A stretch of 64,000 nt of DNA from Apricaphanius iberus (taxonomy: Eukaryota; Chordata; Actinopteri; Cyprinodontiformes; Aphaniidae). A program made the position numbers and the translations under genes. How positions within the stretch are numbered: the stretch's first letter is position 1; each line of letters begins with the position of its first letter. Where the stretch lies: positions 682,001 through 746,000 of the forward strand of contig JAPXFQ010001133.1 of NCBI GenBank assembly GCA_028564705.1, in the 5' to 3' direction. The notes beneath the pieces are model-generated. The model did no database searches. It saw only the letters and a program-made list of their open reading frames with translations, and was not told the origin of the DNA. This document shows, piece after piece, positions 24,051-35,197 of the stretch.

Positions 24051-25455
24051 CTCCAGCAGCTTGATTCACATTGAACTTCTGATTGAATCATGGTTGCTTA
24101 TTCAGTTTGTTGAACAGGTTAGATATATTGCATGTTATCTGCAACAAACATTTTAAAAATGGCATTAAGTGTCTGATTATTTTACAGCAGCTCCAGTTGA
24201 AGGTAAAACAACAACAAAAAAAACAGTCAAACTGATATATTTCCATTTGGCTTTATCCTGTTAAGTTTGAAAACTTTACTCTAGAGCCAAAATTCACACT
24301 CATGTTTAAACATCAATACAGAGCTCAGTAAGAAACTTGGGGTTACATGCCTTGCACTGAGGCACATAAGGTAGAGGAAGTTACAACTTAACCTGCAACC
24401 CTCCAACTGAAAGACAACTTCTCCACCTACTGACCCATTGTGGGCCTGAACTTTAGTGGGCATAAAATACCTAAAATGAAGGGTACTAAAGCATATTGCA
24501 ATAAACTCACAGGTTTCTTCCCAGAAGATAGCTTTGGTCAAAAGGCTTCTCAAGTAATTTAACAACATTTAGATGGGATCACAAAACTAGAATAAGACAT
24601 AATAAAGGAATTGGTTTGTGCTTCTCTTTAAAGTATCGGGATTGTTTGTTAAAAATCAGATTAAGACAAATCTTTCTATAACTTTCTCTGGCCAGGGCTA
24701 CAAGAGTGGACACTGCTCCGTTTTTCAAGAGTAACATTTAAGAGCATTGATGAGGAAGCTGCCTAAAACTGAGAAACCTATTTTAAAAGGGGAAGGTGTT
24801 TTTTTCAATCTGGACCTTATTTCTAGCCTGCATCACCCAGATCAGTTTGGAGCCACTAGGAGTCCTTCAGGAGAAGTTTAGATCCATTGGTGATCAGCGT
24901 ATATCTATATATGGGAGTAAATGGAGCAGCCAAAGATCAGGCTCTAAGTAAGGAATTATCTGCCACTAAACTCCTTCATTTCAACAATGTTGAAATGGTT
25001 ATCATTCACTAGCACTATTGCCCTGGGAGTTCAGAGCATCTCAGTGGTGATTTGTTGTTGTCTGCAGGGTGTTTTACAGACACTTTTTTCCAACTGATTC
25101 TAACTTACAAAAAAATGTGATCTCAATGACGTCCACCATGACAACAGTAATCTGAGCAGGAGTTTAACTCCGTGCTCTACGGCAGCAGATGGTTAGACAG
25201 AACTTGTTATTTCAAACATCAACATGGTGTATGCCGTATAGCACAGGATAAAAGTCCTGTTTTGGGGATAAGAAGGATATAAAAATCTGGCTATGAATAT
25301 TTATGAAGGATTGCTTATGTGTCACCAGGCTCCTCTGAGCCTGTCTGACATGTACATTTTGGCGTTGCTGGCAGGATGCTGATATATTTGAGAACTGGTG
25401 CCTCCAATAAGAGAAGAAATTATGATGTCTGTGTACCCGGAGGCGCTTTTGGCTT
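24051..25455. other. Non-coding stretch
   Basis: No supported gene. The last 100 bases or so may already belong to the retroelement relic that follows. Confidence 0.45.
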
Positions 25456-25935
25456 TCGAAATTTAAAGGGTCAAATGATTTTAAGTATTGTGATTGGAAA
25501 GAACAAATTAGAGGCCTGTTGGGCACCCAGGATTTAGCAGAGGCAAAGCCAGCGAGTATTGTGTTGGAAGCGTTGACTGGAGAAACAAGCTGGAAAATTA
25601 CAGTTCTGGATGCGGATGAGAAGGATTGCTAAAATTGTTGGTTATTCAGACTCGCTTATAGTGTCCAGGCACTGGGTCTCAGGTTTTACTGATGGCAGAG
25701 GGATGGTTAATAAACGTTTTGTGGAAGCTAATCTTAGAGTCCCCCAACCTGTGTCGACTAAGGGCTGCTAATGGGTTTGGGAATACCCAATGTCGGTTAT
25801 GCCGCACCAGACCTAAGGTCGTGGGTATTAAGATCTCAGAGCGAGGCATAGTCCTTGTTCAGGATGGGGAGTGTGTGCACCCTCTTATTGTGGGTAGGAA
25901 CATCATTGTAGCTGGTTGGGATAAATCCGCCTACA
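25456..25935 (+). pseudogene. LTR-retroelement Gag/protease relic (Ty3/gypsy-like)
   Basis: An open run of 58 codons (25,456-25,632) contains 'DWKEQIRGLLGTQDL' and 'VLEALTGE', a pattern reminiscent of the capsid part of Ty3/gypsy Gag proteins. After a stop, a second block (about 25,750-25,935) reads LRAANG in one frame and 'GIKISERGIVLVQDGE' then 'VGRNIIVAGWD' in the same strand, with an apparent frameshift between. This resembles the distal half of the retropepsin region in fish gypsy-type polyproteins. The catalytic DTG/DSG is not seen, so the first half of the protease and most of the nucleocapsid are missing. Reverse transcriptase and integrase are not visible. Call based on family resemblance only. 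Confidence 0.45.
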
Positions 25936-26222
25936 TGTTTTGGGGAGTCTGCTGCACCATCAGTTTTTGACCAACAGGTCTGGAGAGATATTTTTGATAT
26001 GCCTGCCTGAGCTAATCCACGCCTACAATAATGCACGGTGCCACAGGCTATGCTCCATCATTCGTGATGTGTGATTTGCACTTGACTGCCTGTAGATATA
26101 GGTTTGGGTGAAAGTTCTCAGTAGCTTCATTTTGACAATGCAGGTTGGCAAAAGACCATCATAGTAGACTTACATTGGCTTGTCTCATTGTGTAACAAAA
26201 AGCAACCTCCAAATACAAACAG

Positions 26223-26419
26223 TTCACTAGCTAGGACCACGCTACGGATGGAATTAACTATTCACAAGCAAGAACAATGCTACAGATTCTGAATTTTAAC
26301 TGTTTACTGAAGGATCGAAAGGTCTGGGGAGAGATATTGTCGGAGACCGGGAGGAACACTCAGTGTGGGGGCGCAGTCTTCAGGAAAATCGTCTTTCCGA
26401 GCCTGCTCAGAACCCCCAA
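26223..26419 (+). repeat. Direct repeat A, copy 1 (about 200 bp)
   Basis: It begins TTCACTAGCTAGGACCACGC and ends AACCCCCAA, and is about 90% identical by eye to 26,904-27,108. The two copies start 681 bp apart. Confidence 0.9.
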
Positions 26420-26534
26420 GACGGAACCTAGAAGAGAGAAATATTAGAAGAGGTGATACAGGAATGAACGAGAGCACAGAACAGGGAGGCTGTGCACAAT
26501 GGATGTTGTGAAAAAGAAAGGGGAGGGGTTGCAA

Positions 26535-26700
26535 GAGGCGGGTCGGCAGGATCCAGAGAAGGAGAGGCGGGTCGGCAGGACCCTGAGAAGGAGAGGCGGG
26601 TCGGCAGGACCCTGAGAAGGAGAGGCGGGTTGGCAGGACCCTGAGAAGTGGAGGCGGGTTGGCAGGACCCTGAGTGGAGGCGGGTCGCCAGGACCAGGCA
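26535..26700 (+). repeat. 29-bp GC-rich minisatellite, 6 copies
   Basis: GAGGCG starts recur at 26,535, 26,564, 26,593, 26,622, 26,651 and 26,677, that is four 29-bp periods intact and one unit shortened by 3 bp. The unit is about GAGGCGGGTCGGCAGGACCC followed by TGAGAAGGA. The strand is strongly purine/G-biased. Confidence 0.95.
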
Positions 26701-26903
26701 ACCTATAGTGATGGGAAGGGAGGAGGCAAAAACGAATGAGACAGAAGAGAAATGAGAGGTTGGCAGGGTTTAGATGTGTATCGCAGCGTGATTACAAGTG
26801 CAAAGGATGCCAGGTGCGGCAAGTTTAGGGCTGATTAGGACGAACAAAGCGAGTTTAAAGTGTGGCCTTACTCCTGAATTTAAGTTAACTTTGTTAACTA
26901 CAT

Positions 26904-27108
26904 TTCACTAGCTAGGACCACGCTACGGATGGAATTAACTATTCACAAGCAAGTACAATGCTACAGATTCTGAATTTTAACTGTTTATTGAAGGCGTGAA
27001 GGATCAAAAGGTCTGGGGAGAGATATTGTCAGAGACCCATAGGAAGACTCAGTGTGGGGGCGCAGTCTTCAGAAAAATCTTCTTTCCGAGCCTGCTCAGA
27101 ACCCCCAA
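26904..27108 (+). repeat. Direct repeat A, copy 2
   Basis: Second copy of 26,223-26,419 with a few substitutions and a short insertion ('gcgtgaag') near 26,993. Confidence 0.9.
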
Positions 27109-27744
27109 AAAGGTCTTTATAAAGTGATTAACTGAGAAGCGAATGCACATGGTGTAGATCAGATTATTTCGGATCGATATGCTGAAGAGTGCCAGCAGGC
27201 TAGAATCTGGATTAATGTTGTCAGAGATCCCTGAACAGGCGACTGAGGTAGCTGCACCTATGTGAATGGAAAGAACAGAGGAGAATTAGGGGGAGATGCT
27301 GGAACGGCGGAGAATCTGATGACGGGGATTCAAGAACCAGAAACGGGTAGATGGGCTTCCGATTCGGTGATGAACCGCAGCTTAAATTGTGAGGCGTTAG
27401 CGGATAACCGGGACTGAACATAATGGGATGGCTTATAGGGACTGAGGTCAGAACCCCCCAAAAAAAGGTCTGGAGAGACTAGCCCAGCGGTGAATTGGCG
27501 CGACACAGATAATCCAGACCATTGCGAATGTAGGTTTAATGCAGGGAAGGGGACCGATGGCCTAAAATTGGATGATGTTTGCGATCCCTGATCAGGCGGC
27601 TGAGGTGCCAATGCGGACTGAATTAATGGAAAAGAACTCTGGTGAGATACTGGACTGGCAGGAATCTGGTGAGTGACTAGTGAATCAGAACCTGATAGCG
27701 GGGCTATTTGATTCACCTTTCTGTATAGTGCATATTCACAAAGT

Positions 27745-28030
27745 TTCTATGAAAGGAACTCCAGCAGATTGCATAAAACCATTGACATGGGGTCTGGTTG
27801 CATTTATGCAGACCTGCAATCACTGGCAATCCATTCAGCAATCCCTCATACTGAGCAAACGTGAAGCGACTGTGGAGAGGAAAAACTCCCCTTTAACAGG
27901 AAGAAACCTCGGGCAGAACCTGGCTCAGTACAAGCGGTCATCTGCTGCGACTGTCTGGGGGTCTGAGAAGACAGAAGAGAGAGCATGGAGGATGCTCAGT
28001 CGCTTTGAGCATCATCTGAGCAGATGCTAA
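27745..28030 (-). mobile_element. L2-group LINE 3' end (antisense)
   Basis: On the minus strand it shows the family's 3' UTR: 'gaggtttcttcctgttaaag' (complement of 27,890-27,910), the CTCAGTATGAGGGATTGC block and the GTACTGAGCC region also seen at 16,560 and 62,630. It interrupts the direct-repeat patchwork. The (GAATT)n tail is not preserved. Confidence 0.7.
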
Positions 28031-28560
28031 CCAAAAAGCGGTTGGAGCTTCTATGAAGAGAAGAACGCTGAGAGAAACAAGGCCAGTAGTTGCAATGACA
28101 GCTCTGTTAGGAACAATCAGATTAGATTAAGAATATAGCTTGATTATTAAGGGCTTTATACTTACCCATCTTTATACTTACCTTATTCTGAAATGAGAAG
28201 CGGGTCGAATGATGAGGTGTTAGCAGATAATTAGGACTGAACATAGCAGGGATTGGTTTGTAAGGGGCTGAAGTTAGAACTGAGGCGGAATAGGTTGATT
28301 CAGACGGAAATGCACAGCTGGTCTAATTTGCTTCAGCATTGGATGCAAATGAGGGTGTCCTGACTGAAATTGAGATGTCAGAGACTGGCACAATGCATAG
28401 TCGTGTATGGTTGAAGAGGGGGTGAACTCGGAACAACACGGGAAACTGAAGGAGGCGAGCAGGAGCGTGGACTGAGGAGATAGGTCGATGAATGGGATAG
28501 ATAGCAGGAGTGAAGCATAATAATGTAACGGGTGAAAAGTTTGGAGGTGAGCGCAAGCGA

Positions 28561-28986
28561 TGTGTAGCTGAGGGAGGTTCTAGCTTTTAAAACCTTTCGA
28601 TAACATATGTGGCTATGATCGAGGGCTGGACAGGGGCTACCTGTCGCCAACTTAATGAAGATGCTGATCTGAGTCATAAGATTTAATGGTAGCTCAGTAC
28701 AAGTAACAGGTTAACTTTCAGCATGTGTAGTCCACAATGTACGCGGCAGTTCAGCATAATGACAAAGAAACGGGCCCTGATGCTAATGTTGGCAATGACG
28801 ACTCGTCGTAGTTATCTCCCAAACAATTCCTCACCTTTTCAATTGATGACCAATCTCATCCATATGCGCTAACGTAACGTTACTTTCCACGAACATGCAT
28901 AACTTTGTTCGACTTTCGTGAATATTTGAAATGTCAATTCAATACATTAAGTACAAGTAAGTTAGCCAAACATAGGTGAATCTTAC
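28561..28986. other. Non-coding stretch
   Basis: No supported gene or classified repeat. Confidence 0.4.
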
Positions 28987-29084
28987 CTGTCCAGGAGAAA
29001 ATTGGCGACATTGACGTCTGTATTCAAATTCTTCTCCATTTTCAGCCGTCTGCATCTTTCAAAGGCATCTCCAAACAAATCCAT
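28987..29084 (-). CDS. Candidate initiating exon (host gene or transposase)
   Basis: On the minus strand an ATG at 29,084-29,082 opens 32 codons plus two bases ending CTGGACAG before GTAAGA, a good splice donor. The peptide starts MDLFGDAFERCRRLKMEKNL and continues acidic/hydrophobic, which looks like real protein rather than repeat noise. Upstream on the minus strand (29,085-29,260) is AT/GC-balanced sequence that could be 5' UTR. I do not recognise a domain. It could be the first exon of a domesticated or relic DNA-transposon gene, since flanks at about 29,310-29,430 look transposon-like, or a host exon. No second exon was found. Confidence 0.3.
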
Positions 29085-29854
29085 GTTTTATTTCGGACTT
29101 TGTCACAACGTATTTCGGATTGATAACCAGGTCTTTTAGGTTTCGTAACATTATACATGTTTTGTCCATAACGTTCAGAGCTTCAGCTGTGGTAAACAGA
29201 GCAGAGCTGGCAACCCGGATGAGGAAACTCTACTGACTTCGTGATTTGTAGATAGCTTGAGGGTGGAGCCTCAGACCAAAACAGAACATGACAACAATAG
29301 CATCACTTGAGGGCTGCAACTTTCAATTTTACATAATAATATCCTGGCCGGACCACTATTGACAGTGATATAAGTATTTCAAAAGAACATGATTTCTTAA
29401 TGTCTAGTGACATATCGGGGCCATTTTATGATTAATTAAAATAAATTTCTTACATACATTTCCTTTAAACAATCTATTTTAAAAATAATCTCTATTTTGC
29501 AAACAGTCAATAACAATCTTTGTTGCTTATGAAATGCAGGCCTAAAAGTAAAAAATGTGTGTTGGCTAGAGCGTTCAGTTTACAAGTAACCCACATGCCC
29601 TCGCTTAAAGCCAGTCTGATTCATTTATACAACTCCTGTCAAATTGAGTAACTCAGATTGCAGGATTTAAAACAAGTCTTAGTTGGAAAACCTTTGTAAA
29701 CACGGGTTAAACCTACAGGCTGAACAGGCTGTTTGTACCCAAACAAAAGCAACTGAAATCTTACACAAGGTAGCAAATGACAATGTAAAACAACCCTTAA
29801 TTCTTCTTTTTCCTGAACTAATCTTGCCTCTAATAAGGGGTCACAAGGGGTCTT
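29085..29854. other. Non-coding stretch
   Basis: A possible 5' flank of the minus-strand exon candidate lies at 29,085-29,260. The rest is AT-rich without recognisable content. Confidence 0.4.
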
Positions 29855-30045
29855 GCCTTCCCACTGTCGCTGCATGCTTGCTCAGTATGAGGGATTGCTG
29901 AGAATTCCACGACGCAATCTTCTGTGGTTCTGTAATTTCTACACTAAACATTGTATTGTAATAACTCTTTTTGTAAAGTGCCTTGAGATGACATCTGTTG
30001 TGAAATGGCGCTATATAAATAAACTGAATTGAATTGAATTGAATT
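29855..30045 (+). mobile_element. L2-group LINE 3' tail, near-identical to 62,680-62,861
   Basis: It runs from CCTTCCCACTGTCGCTGCAT through 'gctatataaataaactgaat' to a (GAATT)n tail. Compared with 62,678-62,861 I count only about two substitutions in some 180 bp (ggTtctgt/ggGctgt-type and cacTaaaca/cacTtaaca). This implies recent spread of this subfamily. It is strongly 5'-truncated. Confidence 0.85.
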
Positions 30046-30072
30046 GCCTACCGAGGCACTGCCTTGGTAGGC
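30046..30072. repeat. Near-perfect 27-bp palindrome abutting L2 tail
   Basis: GCCTACCGAGGCA, one base, then TGCCTTGGTAGGC: a 13-bp stem with one G:T pairing. It directly follows the (GAATT)n tail. Confidence 0.85.
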
Positions 30073-30574
30073 AAGACGCCTTGACATTGAGAAACGCCCC
30101 CTATAAAACCTCTGGTCCTCTTCTTCTTCTTCTGTTGGAGCTAGAATGCTTATTAGCACCACCCAATGGCTGTATTTGACTCAAGATAGTTCCGACTACA
30201 ACTGCCATGGGGTACTTCGGTAACGTTACGTAAATCGCAGTTAGTTGTAAATTGGAATAAACACCTGTAAAAAACCCAGAGACAACAAAGGACTTTAGAG
30301 ACACTCTGAACTCTGAGGGGAATAGTGCTAGTGATTATTATAGGGTTTTGCTTGTTTGAGAATTGGACCATCCAATTGAGATACATTTTACATTTTATGT
30401 ATCTATTTAATTTTGTAAGTTCATTTCTTCATGACTTGGTGATTTTTCTTTTATATATTGACCTAGCCTTAAAGGTTTTGTTAATACTGATAACTATGAA
30501 AAGTGTACTTGTATATTTGATACAAACCCTCAGTCATGTTTTTTAGCTGCTAAAATCTTCTGACGCCTATTTCA
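30073..30574. other. Non-coding stretch
   Basis: No supported gene. A short CTT/TTC array lies at about 30,118-30,133. Confidence 0.45.
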
Positions 30575-30595
30575 TTTTTTTTTTTTTTTTTTTTT
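30575..30595 (-). repeat. Poly(T) run (21 bp)
   Basis: An uninterrupted T run, equivalent to a poly(A) tail on the minus strand. No retrosequence body was identified next to it. Confidence 0.9.
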
Positions 30596-32435
30596 CAGTT
30601 TTCCACCTTATTCCTGTCAGGATGTTTGTGTGCCTCTGTTGGAGTTCATGTTATCTTCTTTCGAGCTCCTCATTTGATCATATCTTGGAGACATCAATAC
30701 AAAATTATATATTATTTCCATCTATTTGTACAGGAAATGTAAATACATCCTAATATTTTCCTTGTTCACCTCTCAAGTGAAAAACAATTTTTTTAACATG
30801 TTAATGTTGATTTAATCAGTTTTAGTTTCCTTTGTAAATTCCCCACACCTTTTTGCTGACCCCATCCTTTTTCAGTTGCAGACTGTCTAGTAAGCCTGGA
30901 TCAGTAATGTTTTTACATGCTTTACCAACTTACCTGGACCAAGTTTTAGGGCAGCGTACTGCATACCCAACATTGGGTTATGCTTCAATACTGAGGTGAG
31001 TTGTGATCCAGGAGGACCTTAAAATCTAGGTTTTCTTTTCTTTTTTTCTTTTGCCTCTGTCCAAAACTCCCTGAGAAACAAAGAAGTACATGACACGTTC
31101 CCAAAATGCAGGAACATCAAGGAAGGAGTCATTATGGAGACATGGCTGAAAAGGCTGCTGAGAAAAACAAAAACTGATGATGGGGATATTTTATTGTTGT
31201 ACATCAGTAGACGCAATATGGATCCTACTTTTAAAGTTGACAACAATGTTTTGTGATGATCAGATGTTCTAAGAAACATGATTTCTGGCATATAGTGTAG
31301 CTTTAAGCCTGTTTTGATCAGCTGTGTGGATATGCAAAGCAGGAAGTGTTTTATTGCTATAATATCTGGCCTGCAGGATAGTGAAGTCTGGAATAATCTC
31401 ATCCTTTACATACACCATAACCTCCAACTTTGAGTTTATTGTCTGTGGCTCTCTACATCTACCTCTTTGGGATGAAAAAAAGAAGAAAGCGAGAGCAGGT
31501 CATCTCTGTGTGTGAAAGGATCTCTGCGCTGACCTTGCTGCAGGCGATGACTCCCCCTCCTCTCTGGCCCTTGTTCTACACAAATGCTAGTTCATCCCAG
31601 ACACCAAACCGCCACAGTTGCCCTTCTCCCTCCTCCACTGCTTGTAAAAAGCTGCACTTGACCCCCATCCGATTGGCCGCCTGCTTTTTCCAGGACCCCC
31701 TGACAGCTCTGAGGCAGAGCCGCCTTCAAAGGTTCAATGCTTCAAACACACACACATTACTAATTCTTTTTAACCTTTATTTAACCAAGAGAAAGTCAAA
31801 CTCACTTTTTTTTTTTTTGCACAGACCTTTACGCTTCTTAGTCCAGCCACACTTCTGTCCTCCAGCAGAAATGTTTTCCCAAAGTCGGACAGAATCCTGC
31901 ATTCCCGGAGCTCCGACTTTGAAAAACACAAGTTGCCTCCCTGCAGCGGAACAGCAGTGACTCATAACACAAGGAAGGAAAACCAACGAGCTGTGAAACA
32001 TGCATGGCTCGACACGCTATGTGAAATGTACACTAACACGGATTTGATTATTCTCTGCGGACATACTGATTTAATTCTTCAGTGGGTAGGAAGCAGGGCA
32101 GAGAGAGTAAAGGTGATCAAGAACAACCTCAGGTCTAAATGTAAACCTCAGTTACTGGTGGAAATCCCTAGATTTATAATGGTCACCCCAAGCAATAATG
32201 TTCTGATGATATCATTAATATAAAGACAGATAGATGTGAAGTCTATTATGTCAGTTGGGGTTGAAACATTTACTTTGGTTTCTATCTCTTCTTTTTCCTT
32301 CCCTTTACAGTCATCATCATTAAAGTGTCATCATCAGACTTACTGTCAAGAAAAACATGAATAGCACTCAGAGAGCTAGCTCTCCATCAGACCCCCCACC
32401 CCAAATGCTGATCCAATCTGCCCAAAATCGAATCA
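30596..32435. other. Non-coding stretch
   Basis: No supported gene. The longest open frame (31,430-31,960, +) crosses a T-run and a common repeat-like 'aacctttatttaaccaagag' at 31,780, and shows no domain; I reject it as coding. Confidence 0.5.
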
Positions 32436-32443
32436 CTTGTTCC
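32436..32443. other. hAT target-site duplication, left (8 bp)
   Basis: CTTGTTCC, repeated exactly at 33,662-33,669. Confidence 0.8.
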
Positions 32444-33661
32444 CAGTGTGGGGAGTAACGCCAGTTAAAGTTTAACAGCGTTACTAACTGCGTTATTTTT
32501 TAGGTAACGGAGTAATCTAACTAATTACTTTTCCTATCGATGCAATACCGTTACCATTACTGGAGATGTAAAGTGGCGCGTTACAATGTGGTTTCACTCT
32601 TTGTGACAGCCACACTTCAGCTGCATGGAGAGAGAACTAGTGCCAGTGATGATTGTGGATGGGCAGATACCCTTTGCTCTCACTGGTTCACTGCATGCTA
32701 CTAAGATCGCACTGCACTTCATTTTAACCTGGATATTCGATGGACATTAGGTTCATTAAAGCAGAGACTCCCATCCAACGTCTCACTGACAGCTGTGCTG
32801 ATAGAGCAAATAAAGCAAGCCGAAGGTTAGCTCCTGAAAATACTTGTAGAATCTACTAACTGAGTAACCCCTAAATATTGACGAATTATTGCTCAACACC
32901 CTGGGAACGTGGCATTCTTATTAATTAAAAAATGTAACATTTTGAATTTTTCTTATAAGTATGTTACTGTAAAATATGTAGGCTTTCTTCAATAGCTTTC
33001 AGTTAATGAGACCAGGTGATACCAAACTGAAATGTTTTACTACATCTAAAGAACAAGTCACAACAATTAATTTGACATAAATAGATAGCATATTTTATAT
33101 TGATACTTACTGTATTATTTCAGGTTTCAGGTCATGTGACCAGGTGACACCAAATTAGTCTCAAAATGTCTTAATACAACCAACTGGATAGCACTCTGTT
33201 TACTGTGCAATATTACAGATACTGAGATTTGCACAACTTAATGGACAGATTTTCCTTTGGTTCTTTTTACCCACAATTGTCCCTTAGTTTTGTACTTTAG
33301 TGAAAAGTGTGCATTTACATTATGCATTTACAACATTTAGTTTTTGTATATTTTTATATTTCTGCAAACAGTTTCAATCTTATTGAGTCGAGTTAAAATA
33401 CCAAATGTCCTAAAATACTCTATATTTCTCATTCAGTTATAAAAATATTTGACCTTACAGATAAAGAACGTATTTTGGTTGTAGGATATAGAAATGTCAC
33501 AGTTACTTTGCTGAGTAACTAATTACTTTTACAGTGTGGTAACTGAGTTACTAACTAAACTAAAGTACTAACTAACTGAAAGCATACTAACTTGGTTACT
33601 TTTTAGAAAAAGTCCTTTTTGACTATAAAAAATAACTTTTATTGTAGGATGCTGGACACTG
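32444..33661. mobile_element. Non-autonomous hAT-type DNA transposon, 1.2 kb
   Basis: The element starts CAGTGTGGGGAGTAACG and ends ...GGACACTG, so the termini are CAGTG/CACTG. It is flanked by perfect 8-bp duplications CTTGTTCC, the hallmark size for hAT insertions. Near the left end (about 32,480-32,560) and right end (about 33,490-33,600) it carries many 'taactaattactttt' and 'gttactaact' blocks in opposed orientation, typical of subterminal repeats of this fish hAT group. No transposase is recognisable, so it needs a transposase in trans. Beyond CAGTGT the two termini match poorly, indicating age or a recombined right end. Confidence 0.8.
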
Positions 33662-33669
33662 CTTGTTCC
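33662..33669. other. hAT target-site duplication, right (8 bp)
   Basis: CTTGTTCC, matching 32,436-32,443. Confidence 0.8.
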
Positions 33670-35068
33670 TGATCCCACTGCAGATATATCCTGAAATAAC
33701 TTTTTTAATTATGTTGCTAACTAACAGACAAAGAGACCCAACGCTTGGCAGAGATTATCTTCATTCCAGTGTTGCTCTAATCAGTGATGACACACAGATA
33801 AACCAGGACACAGTGAGCCAGGAATACTTTTCATTTGATGTTTATTATTATGTAACTCCTGCTACGGATCAGGTGATGTTCAGAGATTAAGTTGCTATGG
33901 TTACTTACATACCTTGAAAGATACCTCCATTTTTGGAGCTGAAAGTTGAGGTGATCCACAAATTTACTGGAACTTACTATCTGGAACGGACCTCTGGGGT
34001 CTGAAAGAAAACACTCCACTACAGTCAAAATCTATCTAAACACTTTTGTTACCAAGTAATATGATTTTTAATACAGGATGAGTATGTTGCACGTTTTTCC
34101 AGGGTGGTCAAATGTGTCCTTTTCAGGATGAATACATAACACAATACTGTTCCCCTCTGATTGAATAACTGGTCAGAATCATAACTCTCTTTTCTCAAAC
34201 AAAGCTCCACGGCTTCTTCTATGTTGTATTTTGTTCTAGAAGTGTGTTCCTGAAAAGATCTCTTACTGATGTGTAACCCTGTGCAATAATAAAACATCTG
34301 TCTTTTGGTAAATCCATATAAATGTACTTTTAAATCCTGCCTTAGAGTCTACCGTTATATGAGATATCTGGGTTTACAGCATGCCATTGGCTATTTGATG
34401 CGTGAGTCATCATTATTCTGGGCTGCAATTGGTTTAAAAGACACAGGAAGAATTAGGGCTAAGTAAGACGTCAGTCAAAAGCTATCAATTCTGGTAATGT
34501 ACAGTGGCTATCCTGAACATGCTAACACAGAAGCTACCATGAAATGCTTGCAAGGAAGGACTTTACAAAGGTTTTCAGCGGCGTATTATGTTGGAATGAG
34601 GATGTCAGATTTATATACTTTATCGGAAGACGTTACCTGGACCCTTATGGATGTAAAAAGACAGTTTTTGTTCAAGATGACACTAATATAAGGTTAGAGG
34701 TGAGTCGGTAGTTTGAAATCAGCGCTTGCTGTGTTTATGATGACTGGCATATATCTTCATCAAGATTCGTAGCTGTCCAAATATGTACAATATGTATATG
34801 TACATTGAAGGGGTGTCCAGAAATTTTTTTTGACTCATAGGTACTCTACATCCTGCCCACGGGACGTGGAGGAATAACATGCGCATGGTATAAAAGTGGT
34901 ACATAGTTAAAAAGTGAGATAAAAAAGTCATGGTATTAAAAAAGTTAAAAACTGACATCATAATCTCCAATATTACATTTTAATGCCATAATCTGCCAAT
35001 AATGACTGTGGGCAGAAAATATCAGACATGCCTAATTATTACTAAGTTCTATGAAAATACCCAAAATT
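33670..35068. other. Non-coding stretch
   Basis: No supported gene or classified repeat. Confidence 0.5.
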
Positions 35069-35197
35069 CAATTTAGTTTTATTTAAGTTTATTTCTATTG
35101 TGTCAATTCACAACACATGTCTTTTCAAGGTCATTTCAGTAAAATCATACAAACATTCCAATCAGTTAAAGGTTTTCTATTTAAGGAATCCCAACAG
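35069..35197 (-). mobile_element. L2-group tail (antisense), split by an RTE insertion
   Basis: On the minus strand this is the L2 3' tail, including the complement of 'caattcacaacacatgtc' and of 'tttaaggaatcccaacag', as at 16,360-16,470. It continues after the RTE element at 36,725-36,750 with CCCAACAGATTGTG, matching 'ccagcagattgcg' in the copy at 16,460. Confidence 0.7.
35185..35197. other. RTE target-site duplication, left
   Basis: GGAATCCCAACAG matches GGAGTCCCAACAG at 36,725-36,737 with one difference. The shared core TCCCAACAG is exact. Confidence 0.75.

Larger units (their letters stand above)
26223..28560. repeat. Patchwork of diverged direct repeats and minisatellite
   Basis: Several blocks occur twice in direct orientation: 26,223-26,419 with 26,904-27,108; about 27,225-27,325 with 27,580-27,680 (both begin near 'gatccctga.caggcg.ctgaggt'); and 27,390-27,454 with 28,213-28,280 ('tgaggcgttagcggataa' versus 'tgaggtgttagcagataa'). 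A 29-bp minisatellite and an antisense L2 end sit inside. It lies immediately downstream of a Gag/protease-like relic, so duplicated LTR or untranslated sequence of that element is one possible source. No coding sequence is supported. Confidence 0.7.

Noticed and set aside
26535..26700. CRISPR-like array
   Set aside because: Units are contiguous with no unique spacers, in a vertebrate genome: a minisatellite.
31430..31960. 176-codon plus-strand open frame
   Set aside because: No motif; it crosses a T run and a repeat-like segment, so the frame is most likely chance.
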